From the NCBI GenBank assembly GCA_965644315.1, contig CBFFRQ010000211.1, positions 1 through 55,611 on the forward strand: 55,611 bases of DNA. Direction: 5' to 3'. The DNA is from Caecitellus pseudoparvulus (Eukaryota > Bigyra: Bicosoecida). The translations under genes were made by a program, and so were the position numbers. This document shows, piece after piece, positions 20,961-32,900 of this stretch; the first letter of the stretch is position 1; each line of letters begins with the position of its first letter. The notes beneath the pieces are model-generated. The model made no database searches. It was not told the origin of the DNA and saw nothing but the letters and a program-made list of their open reading frames with translations.

Positions 20961-23900
20961 TCAGTCACTTAATTCACTGGGTTCAACTGGTTTACTGGCA
21001 TCACTTGACATGCTGTCGTCGATAATTGGCAACTCCGTGGGTTTCTCAGCTGATGGCAAAGGTGCAGGTATACAGTCGCCGCCCATCATCGCATGCACCA
21101 GCGGGGAGTCAAGGAAGTTTGCACATTGCTCCAGATATGTCTTGTTTGCATCAATGTTGGTCCTGGTGACGTACAGCATGTGCACCCTCCACTCTGGCTT
21201 GCTAACTCCCTCAACAGGCTCTGCTGTCACTCTCAGCTTCTTGTACTTGCCACCACCACTGGCTTGCTGGCCGCCGGCTTCTTCAGCAGCCCCACCTGCG
21301 CCACTGCCGGACAACTGCTCTGCCCTTATCCGCACATCTGCGTCAATGAGTTGCAGCCAGGAGTTCACAACAGACATGCGCCCGTTTGAGCCCTGTGTAC
21401 CCTCCGCGTCAGAAGCGGGTGCGTTCTTGCTGCCAACTGTGTGCGACATCTTCAGGCTTCCGTCCTCGAGAAGCTCGTGGCGTGACTCCTCTGAGAGCAC
21501 CACTTGTGCAATGTCGCGCAAGCCAGGGGGCACACCTGCAGGAGTGGTCTTCCCTTTCGCGCGGGCGTACAGGTTGGAGGATGTCACTTCCACAAGCACT
21601 GCGTGTTTCACTCCCTCTTTGTCATGATACACCAGCAAAGCGTCCACACCAGGGCTGTTGTCCCATGTCTGGATCACCCAGGACTCGCCTGGCCCTACGT
21701 TGCGCAAGGATGCCACATCATCTGCACGCACCACGGAGCTCTCGAGCATGAGCAGGTTTGGTGGCGCGCCGAGGCTAAAATCCACATCTGTTTCACCTTT
21801 GGACAGCTTGAGCTGCGTTTCCAAACGTCTGACGTGGTACAGTGACGAAGGCGACATCACCTCCATCAGTTCCCGGGTGCTCTGGTTGGTGGGGTACTCA
21901 AACAGCTGCTGTACCTCCTCGTGAACAAACTTCTGGCCCACCCCAAGTGCACGGTGTCCACACGCACCAAGCGCCATGAGCGCTACAACATCACGCTCCA
22001 AGGTGCCTTGATCTGACGGGTAAAGCCCAACCAGGTTCGACAGGTCCCGGCGATCGGGGTCCCCATTGTCTCGGGATGTCAGCACCCACAGCAGGGCGTG
22101 CCTGGCGCTCACGGACGTGAACAGCGCGTTGCCAGCAACAGCTGTGCTTCTCACATTGTTGCGGTACACCATGGAAGCGTTGACCAGTGTGGACAGTTGC
22201 CCCCCCACATGCACTCCCCATGTGGCTGCTGTGATGGTTGGCCACGTGAGCTTCTCCGTTGACACGCCAGTTTCGAGATACTGCCGAAGAACGCGGTTCA
22301 CTAACACTTCTACAACTTCGTTGTAGGCACGAAACAGTGCTTCTTTGTGTCCCATGTGCTTCAGATAGTGCAAGTAGCGCCCGATGGCGCGCGGGATACA
22401 GCCAAGGTACATCAGCGCTTCCTCAAGCTCACGGTCCGTTGGAATTGATGGTGCACCGTCCACCCCAGCGCCTGGCAGTGACAGCTCTGCATCTGCACCA
22501 CTGCGCAGCACAGCCGCCATGATCTTGATTGTGGTTGGCCCCAACTCGTAGAAAACGCGCCACGATTGATCCTTGAGTGTAATTTCCAGGCTGGAGTCAG
22601 GAGAGCTCGCCAGCACTCGCATCGTGCCTTCACTCTGATGTCGGCCCTTCCAATTGCACCAGGCTTCGAGGTTCTCTTTCATGAAACTCTTTTTTCCTTC
22701 GCGCACATTCCGGGACAAATCATTCACTTCGTCCACCACTACAAGACGAAAGCTATTCCCAGGCCCCTCGCCTGCGACGCCAAACAAATCCTCAAGTGCT
22801 TCCAACACTGCCTCTGGAAGTGGCTTGGAAGCACGAAGCAGCGGCAACATGCGTTCATGCAGCACATCGCCACTCAGAGCGTCCCCTGCGCTCGTGCTTA
22901 GTCCCCGCAGCATCGTGTTCCTCTCGTGCCCAAGAAATGCACCGCCATCTCGTACATACAACACGTCAGCCCCAGTGCCCACAGCCGCGATGCTGACCAG
23001 CGCCGCCAGTGTAGTGCTCTTGCCACACCCATGCACACCTGTCAGCATGTACCCTGGGCCCTTTGTCCTCAACGCTTCTGCGCAGTTTGCGAAGAAGGCA
23101 ATCCGCTCTGGCGTCCACACGATACTCAGCGTGCGCAATGGCTGCCTAGGAAGCTGCGCCATCGTGCCATCCAGACGCGGACGAACGGCAGGCAGGTGAA
23201 CGAGGCCTGGTGCGTTCGTCCGAAATGTCAGTGGCAGCAACGAGGGCGCTGCCTCGTCGTCTGCCGCCACGCAGATGCCATACTCTTGCTGAAAGTCTTT
23301 TGGTTCGACAGCTTCGTTGTTCACGGGTTGTAGGAGCCTCGTTGCAAAAGCCACAACCTCTCCGTTCTTGTCAATCACAGGATTCAATCCAGTGATGTCC
23401 ATGGCGTGCTGCGATGCGTCTTCGCTTCCTGCTGCACCACCTGCATCGCCCGTTCGTCCCACGTGCTCCCTCTGCAGTTCAGCCTTGGCTTTCTCAAACC
23501 ATTCCAACACTCCTTTCTCGCCATTCCGCATTGCCTCCCCCAGACCAAGCTTCCAACCCAGCATATGCCGCACCGCCTGACGGTGGCCAGCGTCTGGCAT
23601 GTACTCTTGCCCAGCTGCACTGTCAAGCAGCACTTCCCGCAGTGGCAGCACCGTATTCGAGACACGCGCAGAGGACAGTGCAGAAGCCCATGTGGCCTCT
23701 TCTTCGGCTCTCTTCTTGGCCGCGGCCTCCTCCTCCTCTGCTCTCTTCTTCGAGGCGGCAGCTGTGGCGTCTGCAGCAGCTACAGCACGCTTCATTTCAT
23801 TCGAAAGCAGCCCATACAATAGCCGCTGATTACTTTGTGTTTTCACATTGAACATGCCTTCGAGGGAGCTCTGGTTGATTTCCTTTGCGGGCACGAACAG

Positions 23901-24490
23901 CAGCTTCTCCATGCCCTGCACTATCTCTCGCGCTGCAACCTCCCAAGCCTGCTCATCCAAGTCCCGCAGCAAACCTCGCAGTGCAGGGCAAGCCAGTGCC
24001 AGGGCTGTTGCAGTTTCGGGGAAGGACCCCTGCGTCAAACGCAAAGAAGAGTGGGGCAGTGCTTGCGACGGATCGTTATGTGCAAGCGACACGTAGCACC
24101 TACCCGAGGCAGCTCAGGGGGCAGATACCTCACGGCCTCCTCCAATCCGAGATGACCCAGGGTTGCATGAAGACCTCCAGGCTCACGCACGGCCGGCGTT
24201 TTCATCGCCGTAAGCACAGTGTCAGGCTCAGGCAGAATCGTCGTGCTGCAGAAGCGTGCAGCTCCCACGCCCGGCCACGAGCGCCACGCCCTTGTGGAAG
24301 ACGCGTACTCTCGTCTCGGAACACTGCCCATCATGGCCTCCCAGGCCAGTTCCACAGAGGAGGTGTACTCAACACAAGCAGTGGGCATGAAAACGCTGCC
24401 AGACGAAACGCCACCACGCCAAACAATGGCGGGGGCACCTCTGAGTGCCCTGCCAGCCGTAGCTAGAGCTGAGCGAGAATTCAAGAGCAT
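20961..24490 (-). CDS. Crinkler/RHS-type effector-like protein: P-loop NTPase plus PD-(D/E)xK-like nuclease
   Basis: Two exons join in phase 0: 24490-24104 (129 codons from ATG 24490) and 24029-20961, with an intron 24103-24030 (GTAGGT...GACGCAG, 74 nt). The product is about 1,151 residues. The N terminus (MLLNSRSALATAGRALRG) is Arg/Ser/Ala-rich like a targeting presequence. A Lys/Glu/Ala-rich helix follows, then an AAA-like NTPase with Walker A GVHGCGKST near residue 457 and Walker B LVVVDEVND near 557. Near residue 920, SPGVDALLV followed by HAVLVEVTSS resembles the restriction-endonuclease-fold core that follows the NTPase in Crinkler and trypanosome RHS proteins. Those families act on nucleic acids, are often subtelomeric and multicopy, and some are secreted or nuclear. 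No LxLFLAK header is visible. The stop is only 41 bp from ATG 20919 of the next gene. Confidence 0.7.
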
Positions 24491-25071
24491 GCTTGAGAAC
24501 GTATGGCAGACCAGTTGTGTTAGGTGCACCGGCGCTCGACGGGAACTTGGAGTTGGTGTTGGCTTGTGCTGACGCCTGCGCCCCAGCACTTCGCAAAACT
24601 TGCACAGCCTTGCGAAGCGCAGGGTTGAGCTTGCCTGTGTCACTTGAGGGCCATGCTAGTTCTTTGTGACACCAAGGTGGTAAGCTTGTTTCTACTGCAA
24701 CGGGGATTGTGTGCAAATGCGAAAACTGTCTCCGTGCCTGGCGCTTGTGAAACGACGACGCTTTCCGCAAGGCGCGCTGATGCCACCTCCACCCCAGCAC
24801 GCACCACACAAATCCTGGCGGTCACACTTGGCCTGAGAGACTCCCCGCCATGTCTAGGTTCTAAAAACTGCCATCAATCTCCGTTCCAGCCCCTCATCCC
24901 TTGCGTACGGCACACCCCCTGACATCTCAAGAGCACTGTGTGAGAGGGACAAGCCTGGCCGGTTGGTGGATTTCACACCCTGGGCTGGCTCATGCGACAC
25001 CAGTGACAACACAGCCCAGCAGCACCACGCAGCAAGGCCATAGTGGACGCCTTCAAAACACAGCACGTCGC
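24491..25071. other. Gene-free interval upstream of the NTPase-nuclease gene
   Basis: Only short overlapping frames without recognisable domains occur here. It should contain the promoter and 5' leader of the minus-strand NTPase-nuclease gene and the 3' edge of the fibronectin-III-like relic. I see no RNA gene, repeat or terminal inverted repeat. Confidence 0.4.
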
Positions 25072-26315
25072 TCACCGGGTTTGTGTCGAGGGACTTCCCA
25101 ACACCACCTTGAGTTGGCCAGCGTCGGATCTGCGAGGAATGGCGGTCTGTGCACTCATGCCCGCCAGCGAAGGCAGCGTCTCGTCACAGGCAAAGCCGTC
25201 CGAGGAGGCGACGCTGGCGTGTCCCGCCATGTTCTTGGCACGAACACTGGTGAACAAAGTGCTCCCAGGCGTCAGCGCCAGGCCTGTCGCGGCCCATGCC
25301 GTGCGCTGTGCCACGACTGTTCAGGGCATGACGTCATCCAGCCCTGCCGCGCTGCCCAGCGCAACCTCGAACGTTGCGATGCCAGAGGGGTCTGCAAAGG
25401 AGTCCCAGATCGCAGCCGCCTGACTGCAGTCGGCGGAAAAGTCCACATCGCCGCCCAGTCGAGCGCTACCGCGCACGATCCCGGCAGTGGGCCCACTTGT
25501 GACCAAGGGTGCAGGGCGCCCCACTGCTCGGAGTGCCAGGCCTGCTGCGTTGGCCGCCTTGACGCTGCAGGCCAAGAAGCGGCCTTCAGGGAGGGGGTCC
25601 CGCACCCCATCGCTCCCAGGGGTGAAGGTGGCTTGGGCCTCACCTGGTCCCAAGGACACCACACTGGACAGCGGCACGATGGAGCCGGTCCCGCCCGCCG
25701 TCACCTCCACCAGCTCCACTTCAATGCCCACCACTGGTGCCTGGGCGTCCTGCACGCCTGATCGACCCCATGTGACCTGAGCCGCATCGCTCAGCAGGGA
25801 CACTTTGCTGCCAGTGGCATCCAGGAAGTGCACGCTGCCGATGTCTGGCGGGGTGATGTCCACGACGACGGGCTTGGAGAACACTGTGCGCAGGCCAGCC
25901 TTGATGGTGCCAATCACGGACATGAAGTACTTGGTGCCAGTGACCAGGTGCAGGCCACTCCAGGAGGCAGCTGGGCTGGCGAGGGGTGCGGAATACCCCT
26001 TCACCTGCTCTCCGTAAGGCGACGTGCCCAGGGCAGGTGAGTAGGCAACATCGCCCTCTGCGTCCAGGAACGGCGCCCAGGACAGGGCTACGGCGCTGGT
26101 GAAGGGCGCATAGTGCACGCCATCCAGGAGCTGCCCGTCCGTCACTGCAGCTGTGCCGTCGAAGGTCGCCGCTGTCTCGTCTGGGGTGAAGGAGGTGTGC
26201 TCCGCGCCCAGCAGCGCTCCGTCCTCGTCATACGCGACGACTGTCCCGTTGTATTCCGTCCCAGTCAGCAGATCAAGGCCACTGGTGCTGGTCAGTGAGG
26301 CAGAGATCAGAAACG
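25072..26315 (-). pseudogene. Fibronectin-III-like repeat protein fragment with an in-frame nonsense codon
   Basis: The translation shows two to three beta-sandwich repeats of the kind found in giant extracellular proteins: GLDLLTGTEYNGTVVAYD, GLHLVTGTKYFMSVIG followed by VDITPPDIGSVHF, and GLALTPGSTLFTSVRAKN. The frame is broken at 25321-25323 by TGA, exactly where the repeat pattern (DDVMP-x-TVV) normally has Trp. The same frame then continues to 25072. The 5' end has no good ATG; the frame opens at a TTG near 26382, and repeat similarity starts near 26310. A large gene has been truncated on both sides and carries a probable TGG-to-TGA mutation. TGA is a real stop in this genome, since E1 ends with it. 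Confidence 0.65.
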
Positions 26316-26382
26316 TAAGCGGGAGCGCGGCAGCTCCTAAAGTGCAGGTCCTCGAGAACCATGTTGTTGTTACACACTTCAA

Positions 26383-26690
26383 GCCCTCCGTGGATATCTT
26401 GCCTCATGTCCACAGGATTTTGCCGATTTAGCGTGCTGGACATAATCAAATGGAATACGTTCAATTTATCTTGCCAAATACATGCCTGGAGGCCGTGTTA
26501 CTCCCGGCAGAGAGCGCTGCACAGAGCTGGTGTGGCGTTTCGGCTTGCTTCATCACGACAATCCACGAGGCCTGCGATATCTCAACCGTTGGCTGCACCC
26601 CATTGGCTCTGAAAAGCTGAGAGGTTCACAAGATGCAGATGATTGATTAAACATTGAAATATTATGCAAGTCTCTCATACCACCCGGCTA
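26383..26690. other. Gene-free, locally AT-richer interval
   Basis: No coding frame with recognisable similarity is present. Composition is lower in GC than the neighbours, especially at 26630-26680. It lies between the fibronectin-III-like relic and the transposase relic and may hold an old transposon edge, but I could not find a matching inverted repeat near 29.1 kb. Confidence 0.35.
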
Positions 26691-26769
26691 GCCTCGGTGT
26701 CCTGACTGGCCTGTGTGTGGATGAAACCCCCTTCGTCCAGTCGCAGAGCCGGTGGCCCTGCTCCAACCC

Positions 26770-28996
26770 TCAGCGCCTTGCACGCTTGGCACTCGGCGGG
26801 CTGAGACCATGTTGCCTTGCTCGCTTCTCCCGCTGGGCAAACTGCTCTTCTTCTCCCTGCACCATGCTGGCCACTCGCTCGACCTGGCCGACAGTGTCGT
26901 GAGCAGCGGAGGCGATGCGGGACGCCGCTGTGTTGGGGCTGTACTTGGCAATCTTGGCCTCTTGCGTCTCCCTCTCCTCCCTGAGCAGTCGGCGAATGTC
27001 TTCTTCAACCTCTGGCGTGACGGATGAGGTGGCTTTGTGGTACAGGGGCAGGCCAGAGGCCTTGGCTTCCTCGAATGTGGTTGGGACAGGCGCATCCGGC
27101 CGGCTCTGCAAGGCTGCTGTCAGGACACCTCGAGCAAAGCCACCCACATCACCTGTCAGCACAGAGCAAAGCTCCAGAGTAGCCGCAACGTCTTGAGACT
27201 TGCTGTGTGTCTCATCCTGCCGGCATTCATCGCTCGCATACGTGGACAGCAACTTGGTAGCAGTGGCCTGGTTCTTCTCCAGCCAGTACAGCGTGAGGTT
27301 CATCTCGGCGACATCCAGGCGAGTGGATGTGCCTGCTGACACCATGTGCCGCATGCCTGAGTGCAGGCTCTCATTGCCCCCGGTGGTGGTGGCGCCGTGC
27401 ACCGCGTCACGCCCATCCAGCAAGCCTTGAATCCCCACATCGTTCTGCAATGACGCCTTGACCCGAGCGCGAACGGCGGGAAAGGAGGACTTGGGATCCA
27501 GGATGCCGCGTGTGATGCGGCCTTGCACGGCTGTACCTGCGCCACCCCGCAACTGAGGCGCCCACACCTGGCGAAACAGGCTTGCAGTGCGCTCCAGTGC
27601 CGCTGAGGCCTGCTTGTGAGTGCAGGGCCCAATGTGAAGCGGAAGAATGGGCACCCCGCTCGGGTGCAGCCCAGCCTGAGTTGGAGTGAAGTGATCTCCT
27701 CGGTGCCGACGGAGTAGCATGCCTGCTGCAGCGGCACAGGCAGCAGCCAGAGCGAGGGGGCGCGCTTGCGAAGCCTTGCAGCAGCCCCAACTGCACGCCC
27801 TGGGCCGTACAGAGCCCACCCATAGGCTGTGAGGAATTCTTGGACTTTTGTCTTTTGGGGATCTGACAGAGTCTTTCGTCGCAAGATGCGGCGGGCGCAG
27901 TCGATGAAGCCCTGGATGTCGGCATGCTCAGCAGAGTTCAAGGCGGCACGTTGCCGAGCAATGGCTTCCTCTGACAGGAGCAGTTTGGGAGACACTACGC
28001 CCAGTGCAGGCGTCCGGATCCATTCCACTGTGTCAAACCACAGCCTGATGAAGAGTGGGCCATCTTGGTGCATGGCTCGCTTGGGAATGGCCTTGGCCAC
28101 ACGACTGGCAAAGTGCCACGGATCCACGGCGAACCTCACCTCGCCTTTCTGCAGCAGTGGGAAGTGCCGTCGATGATTGCCTGCAGGGCGTGCTGGTGGG
28201 TTCTGAGGTTGTCCACCGTGGTGACGCTGGGGTGGGACGCCGCCGGACCGCGCTCCCGCAGGTGTCCCTTCGGCCTGCACAGCACTAAGCCCAGGACCCG
28301 GGCCAAGTTTGCCGCGCTTTCGTATCCTATGAACATTGGAGGTTGCAGGATAAAACTGTACCGGCCCACAACCGTGGCTATGCAGGGAGCAACTCGCCAC
28401 CGAGTCCTGCGTGTGGCCCGTGTGGCCCGACCTCCGCTGCCCGCACAGGCTCTCTCCTCAGAATCCTCGTTGCTATCACTGTCGCTGTCTTCTTCTCCAT
28501 CCAGCTCATCTTCAGGCGCTTCCTCGCCCAGCTCGTGCCGTGGGCTCACTGGCGCAGCTTTGGCCCTGCGCAGTGCCTGTGGGCCCGCGACGTGCACCTG
28601 GGCCGAAGATGCAAAGGTCCAGTCCACGCTGATGGTGTCAGCGAAGCGTGCTAAGGCCTGCAGGTACCCCTCCAAATGCGGCTTGACAGCGGCATGGTAG
28701 ATGTGCAGAACAGCAGCCCGCAGAGCTTTCACGCTTGTGCTGGATCGCACCCTGCCCACGACGTGCTTTCTGGCTCGGCGCCCGGCTCGGGCCAGTGCGT
28801 GCTGCACCTCAGGGCATTCACCGAGATAGGCGTGCTTTTTGAACAGCGCCTCTCTCCAGGGGTCCACTTTGTGTTCGAAGGGTCGCAGGAGGTCGTGCCA
28901 GAAGTCTGCGTGCAGGTTGGCCATGCCTTCGCGGCGGGACACGACGGAGCACACCAGCAGGCGAAAAATGTATGTGATGGGCAACGTGAAACGCAT
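26770..28996 (-). pseudogene. DDE-type transposase relic in three frames
   Basis: Three minus-strand frames form one protein in order. Frame one (28996-28136) has FWHDLLRPFEHKVDPW, TISVDWTFASSA and TVVDNLRTHQHAL. Frame two (from about 28160) continues LLQKGEVRFAVDPWHFASR and runs to about 27790. Frame three (to 26770) has TTTGGNESLHSGMRH and a basic C-terminal tail. The acidic residues in VDWTF, VDN/VDPWH and NES fit a DDE/D catalytic triad of a eukaryotic cut-and-paste transposase. The frames join by single-base shifts near 28155-28165 and again somewhere in 27650-27790. I cannot assign the superfamily. It differs from the Mutator-like transposase at 51-55 kb, and no terminal inverted repeats were found. 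Confidence 0.6.
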
Positions 28997-29540
28997 CAGA
29001 GGGCGAGGTTATACAATCAGCGACATTGGGTGCAGGGTGCGTGTGTGGGTGGCTTCGCTGGCAGGGAGAAGTTGACGCCATGCCGGGCCTGACCATGGCT
29101 AGAACTGCCGCTGTGAGGGTGGAAGTAGCTTGATGAACAGGATTTCACCCAAACTTGCTCCTATGAGAAGTGAGTCCAACGCCCTAGCGGCGATATTCCA
29201 GGCAGTGGTGTGAGGGTGCATCTTGCTCCTGGCGTTCCTTTGCAATGAAGTTGGCTTTCCTTTGGCGTGGCGAGGCAACTCGCTGCTGGAGACTTTGTCA
29301 GCACTGGCTTGGGTCACAGGCAAAGCCTGTTCATGCGTGCTTCTGGCGTATCCCTTCCCTGCATGTGCCCGTCTGCCTGCCCCTGCCACGGCTTCAGACA
29401 CGAGGCCAGACTGGACACACTCTCCGCCTTGGCACAACTCAAACCAAACCTTACCATGGTCGACAGAAATCCATCCTGGAAACCATCATACAAGGACATT
29501 CGCTCGCTATCGGTGTGAGCCTGCCTATCCGTGCACTGTG

Positions 29541-29834
29541 TCAGGAGGTGGTGAGCTGTTGGGCCTGACTGGGGCACGGGCAGTGGATGTTCACGCGAAG
29601 TACATGGTGACACCTGAGGCCGCCTTCCGATGGGCATGCGGAATGGGCCACATAGACATTGTGCGTGAGCTGTTGGCCCTCACTGGTCGCCGAGCCATCC
29701 CAGCTCAAGTTTGGCAAGAAGAAAAGGAGTCCATTGCCCAAGCTGCGCGTGATGCAGTGTGGTCTGGCACCAGCACTCGACTTGGCCGGCGTGCGATGCT
29801 CTTGCTGAGATCTCGCGGAGCGGGGCGAGCGTGA
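29541..29834 (+). pseudogene. Ankyrin-repeat gene fragment
   Basis: A frame open from 29223 to 29834 contains ELLGLTGARAVDVH, then PEAAFRWACGMGHIDIVREL and LALTGRRA. These match the C-terminal ankyrin repeats of the 744-residue protein at 43491-45725 (PEAAFRGACYNGHTDIVREL, LSLTGARQVDVH). The upstream part has no similarity to that protein and no convincing start, so this is a detached 3' piece of a related family member. It lies 78 bp from the stop of the E1 gene, facing it. The stretch 29000-29540 shows nothing else I can support. Confidence 0.6.
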
Positions 29835-29912
29835 TGCAGGTGTTTTCCACCAGCCACAGCGCCAGCATTGCCCAAGTCTACAACGCATCAAGCTGCAATG
29901 CATTTCGCCACC

Positions 29913-32900
29913 TCAAGCAATGATGACTTGGGCTTCGGGGACCGTGACCATGTCCGACCCAGCTTCGGCAGCTGCTCCCACTGCCACGTACGGCTCCGTC
30001 AGGGCAGCGCCGTCCAGGCAGACTTCAGAGTACACCTCCTTGAAGGGCCTGGCCAGGCGCGCGGCGTGGGCGGGGAAGAGGTCCGAGAAGATCATCTTGG
30101 TGCCCACTGCGAGCATGGTGACGTCCACGTCAGAGGCGGCGATGGGGCCCTTGCCCTCGGGCGCGGTGCCGTCTTCCTCCTCCTGCTTGGTGGTGGTCTC
30201 GATGTAGGCCTTGACGGCATCCATGACCTCCTGCACTGTGCCGGTCGCGGGGATGTTGATCACCATGCGCTCCCACTTGGTGTGGTTGTTGGGGACTGCC
30301 CGGTTGGGCATGCCCATGATGGGGTCCATGTCCAGTGTGCGGGTGAACTTGGGGGGGCCGGGCTCCGCGGCGTAGTAGGAGTTGATGGCGAGGTTGATGT
30401 AGGCGTTGCGCAGGGAGTCCACCTTGCGCTCGGCAGGGGGCAGCAGGGACATCTGGATGGTCTTGTACATCTCGATCATGACCAGGCCAGTGACGGCGCA
30501 GGTGGTGGTGGCGATGGCGGGGATGATCTTGCCGGCGATCATCTTGACCTTGTGGCGCGACGCCTCGGCAATGCGGTAGTTCCAGCCGCGCAGGTTGGCC
30601 GACGCCGTGATGAAGTCGATGTGGTGGTTGGAGTCATCGTCCTTCTCGAAGTCTGCTGCCTGCAGAGCCTTGCTGGCTGCCTCCACCTCTGCGCCGCCCA
30701 CCATGCCTGCCAGCTGCTTGGACAGGGCCTCTGCGACGACGTCATCGTCATCGCCGCCCTCCTTCGTCTCGTCGTCGTCGCCGGCCTGGATGCGCACAGA
30801 CTTGGGCTTCCACTCGGGGATGTCGCAGTCAGCCAGGGTTGCCGCCAGCTGGGCGGGGTCGGCAAAGTCGGCGGGCACGGCAACGCCCCATGCGTAGGCG
30901 AAGAGCGCGGCGGCGTGAGCGATGAAGCTCGCATGCAAGGGGTCGTCCAGGGAGAACTCCGGCACCTGGGGGCAGCGCTTGGGGCCAGACCAGAACTTGG
31001 TGCCCTCCTTGGTCACGTGCTCCGGGGGGAAGTTGTGCAGCAGCTGCTTGATCTGGGCGACGTAGTCCTTGTCAAAGGCCAGGCGGGCGCGGTGCACGCA
31101 GGCCTTCCAGTCTGCGGACTTGACTTCTGCGAGCGTGTCCACGACGCCCTGCAGCTTCTGGCGGCGCACGAAGACGTTGCCCTCCTCGGCGGTGCTGGCG
31201 AGCCACTTCTCGGGGTCGGCCGCGAAGGCGATGGCCTCCTGCACGTTCGTGGCGAAGTAGCCTTGGAAGTTGTCGCGGCTCCACTCGATGCAGTGCTCGA
31301 TCTGGTTGGGGAAGTTCTTGAGCGTGCACATGGGGATGCTGTCCTCAGGCGGGTCCTGGCTGTCAGTGTAGGATTCCGTCAGAGAGGGGAAGATGTGCTG
31401 GGAGTTGGCCTTGGTGCCGAGCGTGCCGGACTCCAGCAGGGGCAGGCCGAACCACACGCAGCGGCCGTCCACGTACCCACGCGCCTTGACGTTGTCCAGG
31501 GCGTTGGTGACGAAGTCCAGCTTGCTCCAGAAGGCGTCGTCGAAGATGTGCTCAGTGTCGGTGCCGACGGGGTCCTCCAGGGCGGTGATGTGCCCCTCCA
31601 GGTCGGGGTTCATCACCTTCACCGCGTTCACGGCAGAGGAGGACTTGGAGTGGCCGACGTCCTTCGTGCGGAAGAGGAATTGCCGGTTCAAGTTGCTGGT
31701 TTCGATGTTGTCCATGTCTGTGACGGTGATCTTGCCGCTGGGGCCGGTGCCCACGCCTGCCAGGGCGAAGTTCTTCAGGAACTCGCAGCCCAGGGCGCCG
31801 GAGCCGACGACGAAGACGTTCTGCCCGCGGATCGTCTCAGTCAGCTTGCTGCCGAAGATGACGTTGGAGAAGTGGTACCGGTCGCCACTGCCTGCAAAGT
31901 CTGCGGGGTCTTCCACCTTGGGCGCGATCTCGAACACGTCCACGTACAGGAAGCCATCCAGGGGCGTGAACTTGCCCGTGAACTTCACCACCTCCTGCGC
32001 CACCAGCCCGCCGTAGAAAGCGTCCAGTGCCGGCAGCTCCACGGCGGCCACTGCCGCCAGCTGCTTGGCGACGTCCTCCACACCCTCCGCTTCGAAGCCA
32101 GCCTTGGTGGCCCAGGCGGTTGCCAGCTCCGCCACCTCGGCGGCGTGGGCGTCGTTGCGGGGGGAGGGCAGGGCGGAGTGTTTGGCGACGAAGGTGTCCA
32201 TGCCGTTGAATGCCGCGTGCAGGGCGCGCGCACGCCCCCACTTGCTCAGGTCCATGTCCACCAGCATGCCGCCGTCTGCGTCAGGGTTGGCGACGGCGTC
32301 GGCCCAGGACTTGAACGCGTGCTGCTTGGGCACCTTGACCTGCTCCACGACGCCGTTGCCGGAGTACAGCCCGTCCAGGCCCTCGGGTGCGTCCTCCAGC
32401 ACGAAGGAGTAGGGCTTGCAGTTCTTCACCTTGCGGGGCACGCCGTCGTTGAGCGCCGTCGCGCCGTCCACCTCCCGGAAGATGACGTGGTCGCCGTCAG
32501 CCAGGCCGTGGCGCTTGGCGTCGTGCGTCTCGATCAGCACGCTGCCGTCTTCCTGCACCAGCACGCCAGCCAGGATGGCACTTCGCACCGGCTCGCCATC
32601 CGCGTCCAGCACGGCGTGAGCAGGGCCGTAGTCCACAAAGGCGCGGCCGGCAAGGCCCCGTACATCTGCTGCGATGAAGCCGATGGCAGGGCTCTGCGCG
32701 CGGCAGTAGGCATTGTACTTCTCCAGGTCAGCCGCGGGCGTGTCGGTGAACACGACGACGTTGAAGCGGCTCAGCACGGCCTCCGTCAACGGCTCGCCCA
32801 GCACCTTCACCTGCACGTAGCTGTTCAACTCGGCCAGCTGTTCGATGCAGGACTCATCTCGGGGCTTGCCCACGGACTCGGGGGTGAAGTAGTACTGCGG

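Noticed and set aside
25321-25323. TGA read as tryptophan
   Set aside because: TGA terminates E1, NTPase-nuclease, RsuA and the 105-residue gene in sensible places.
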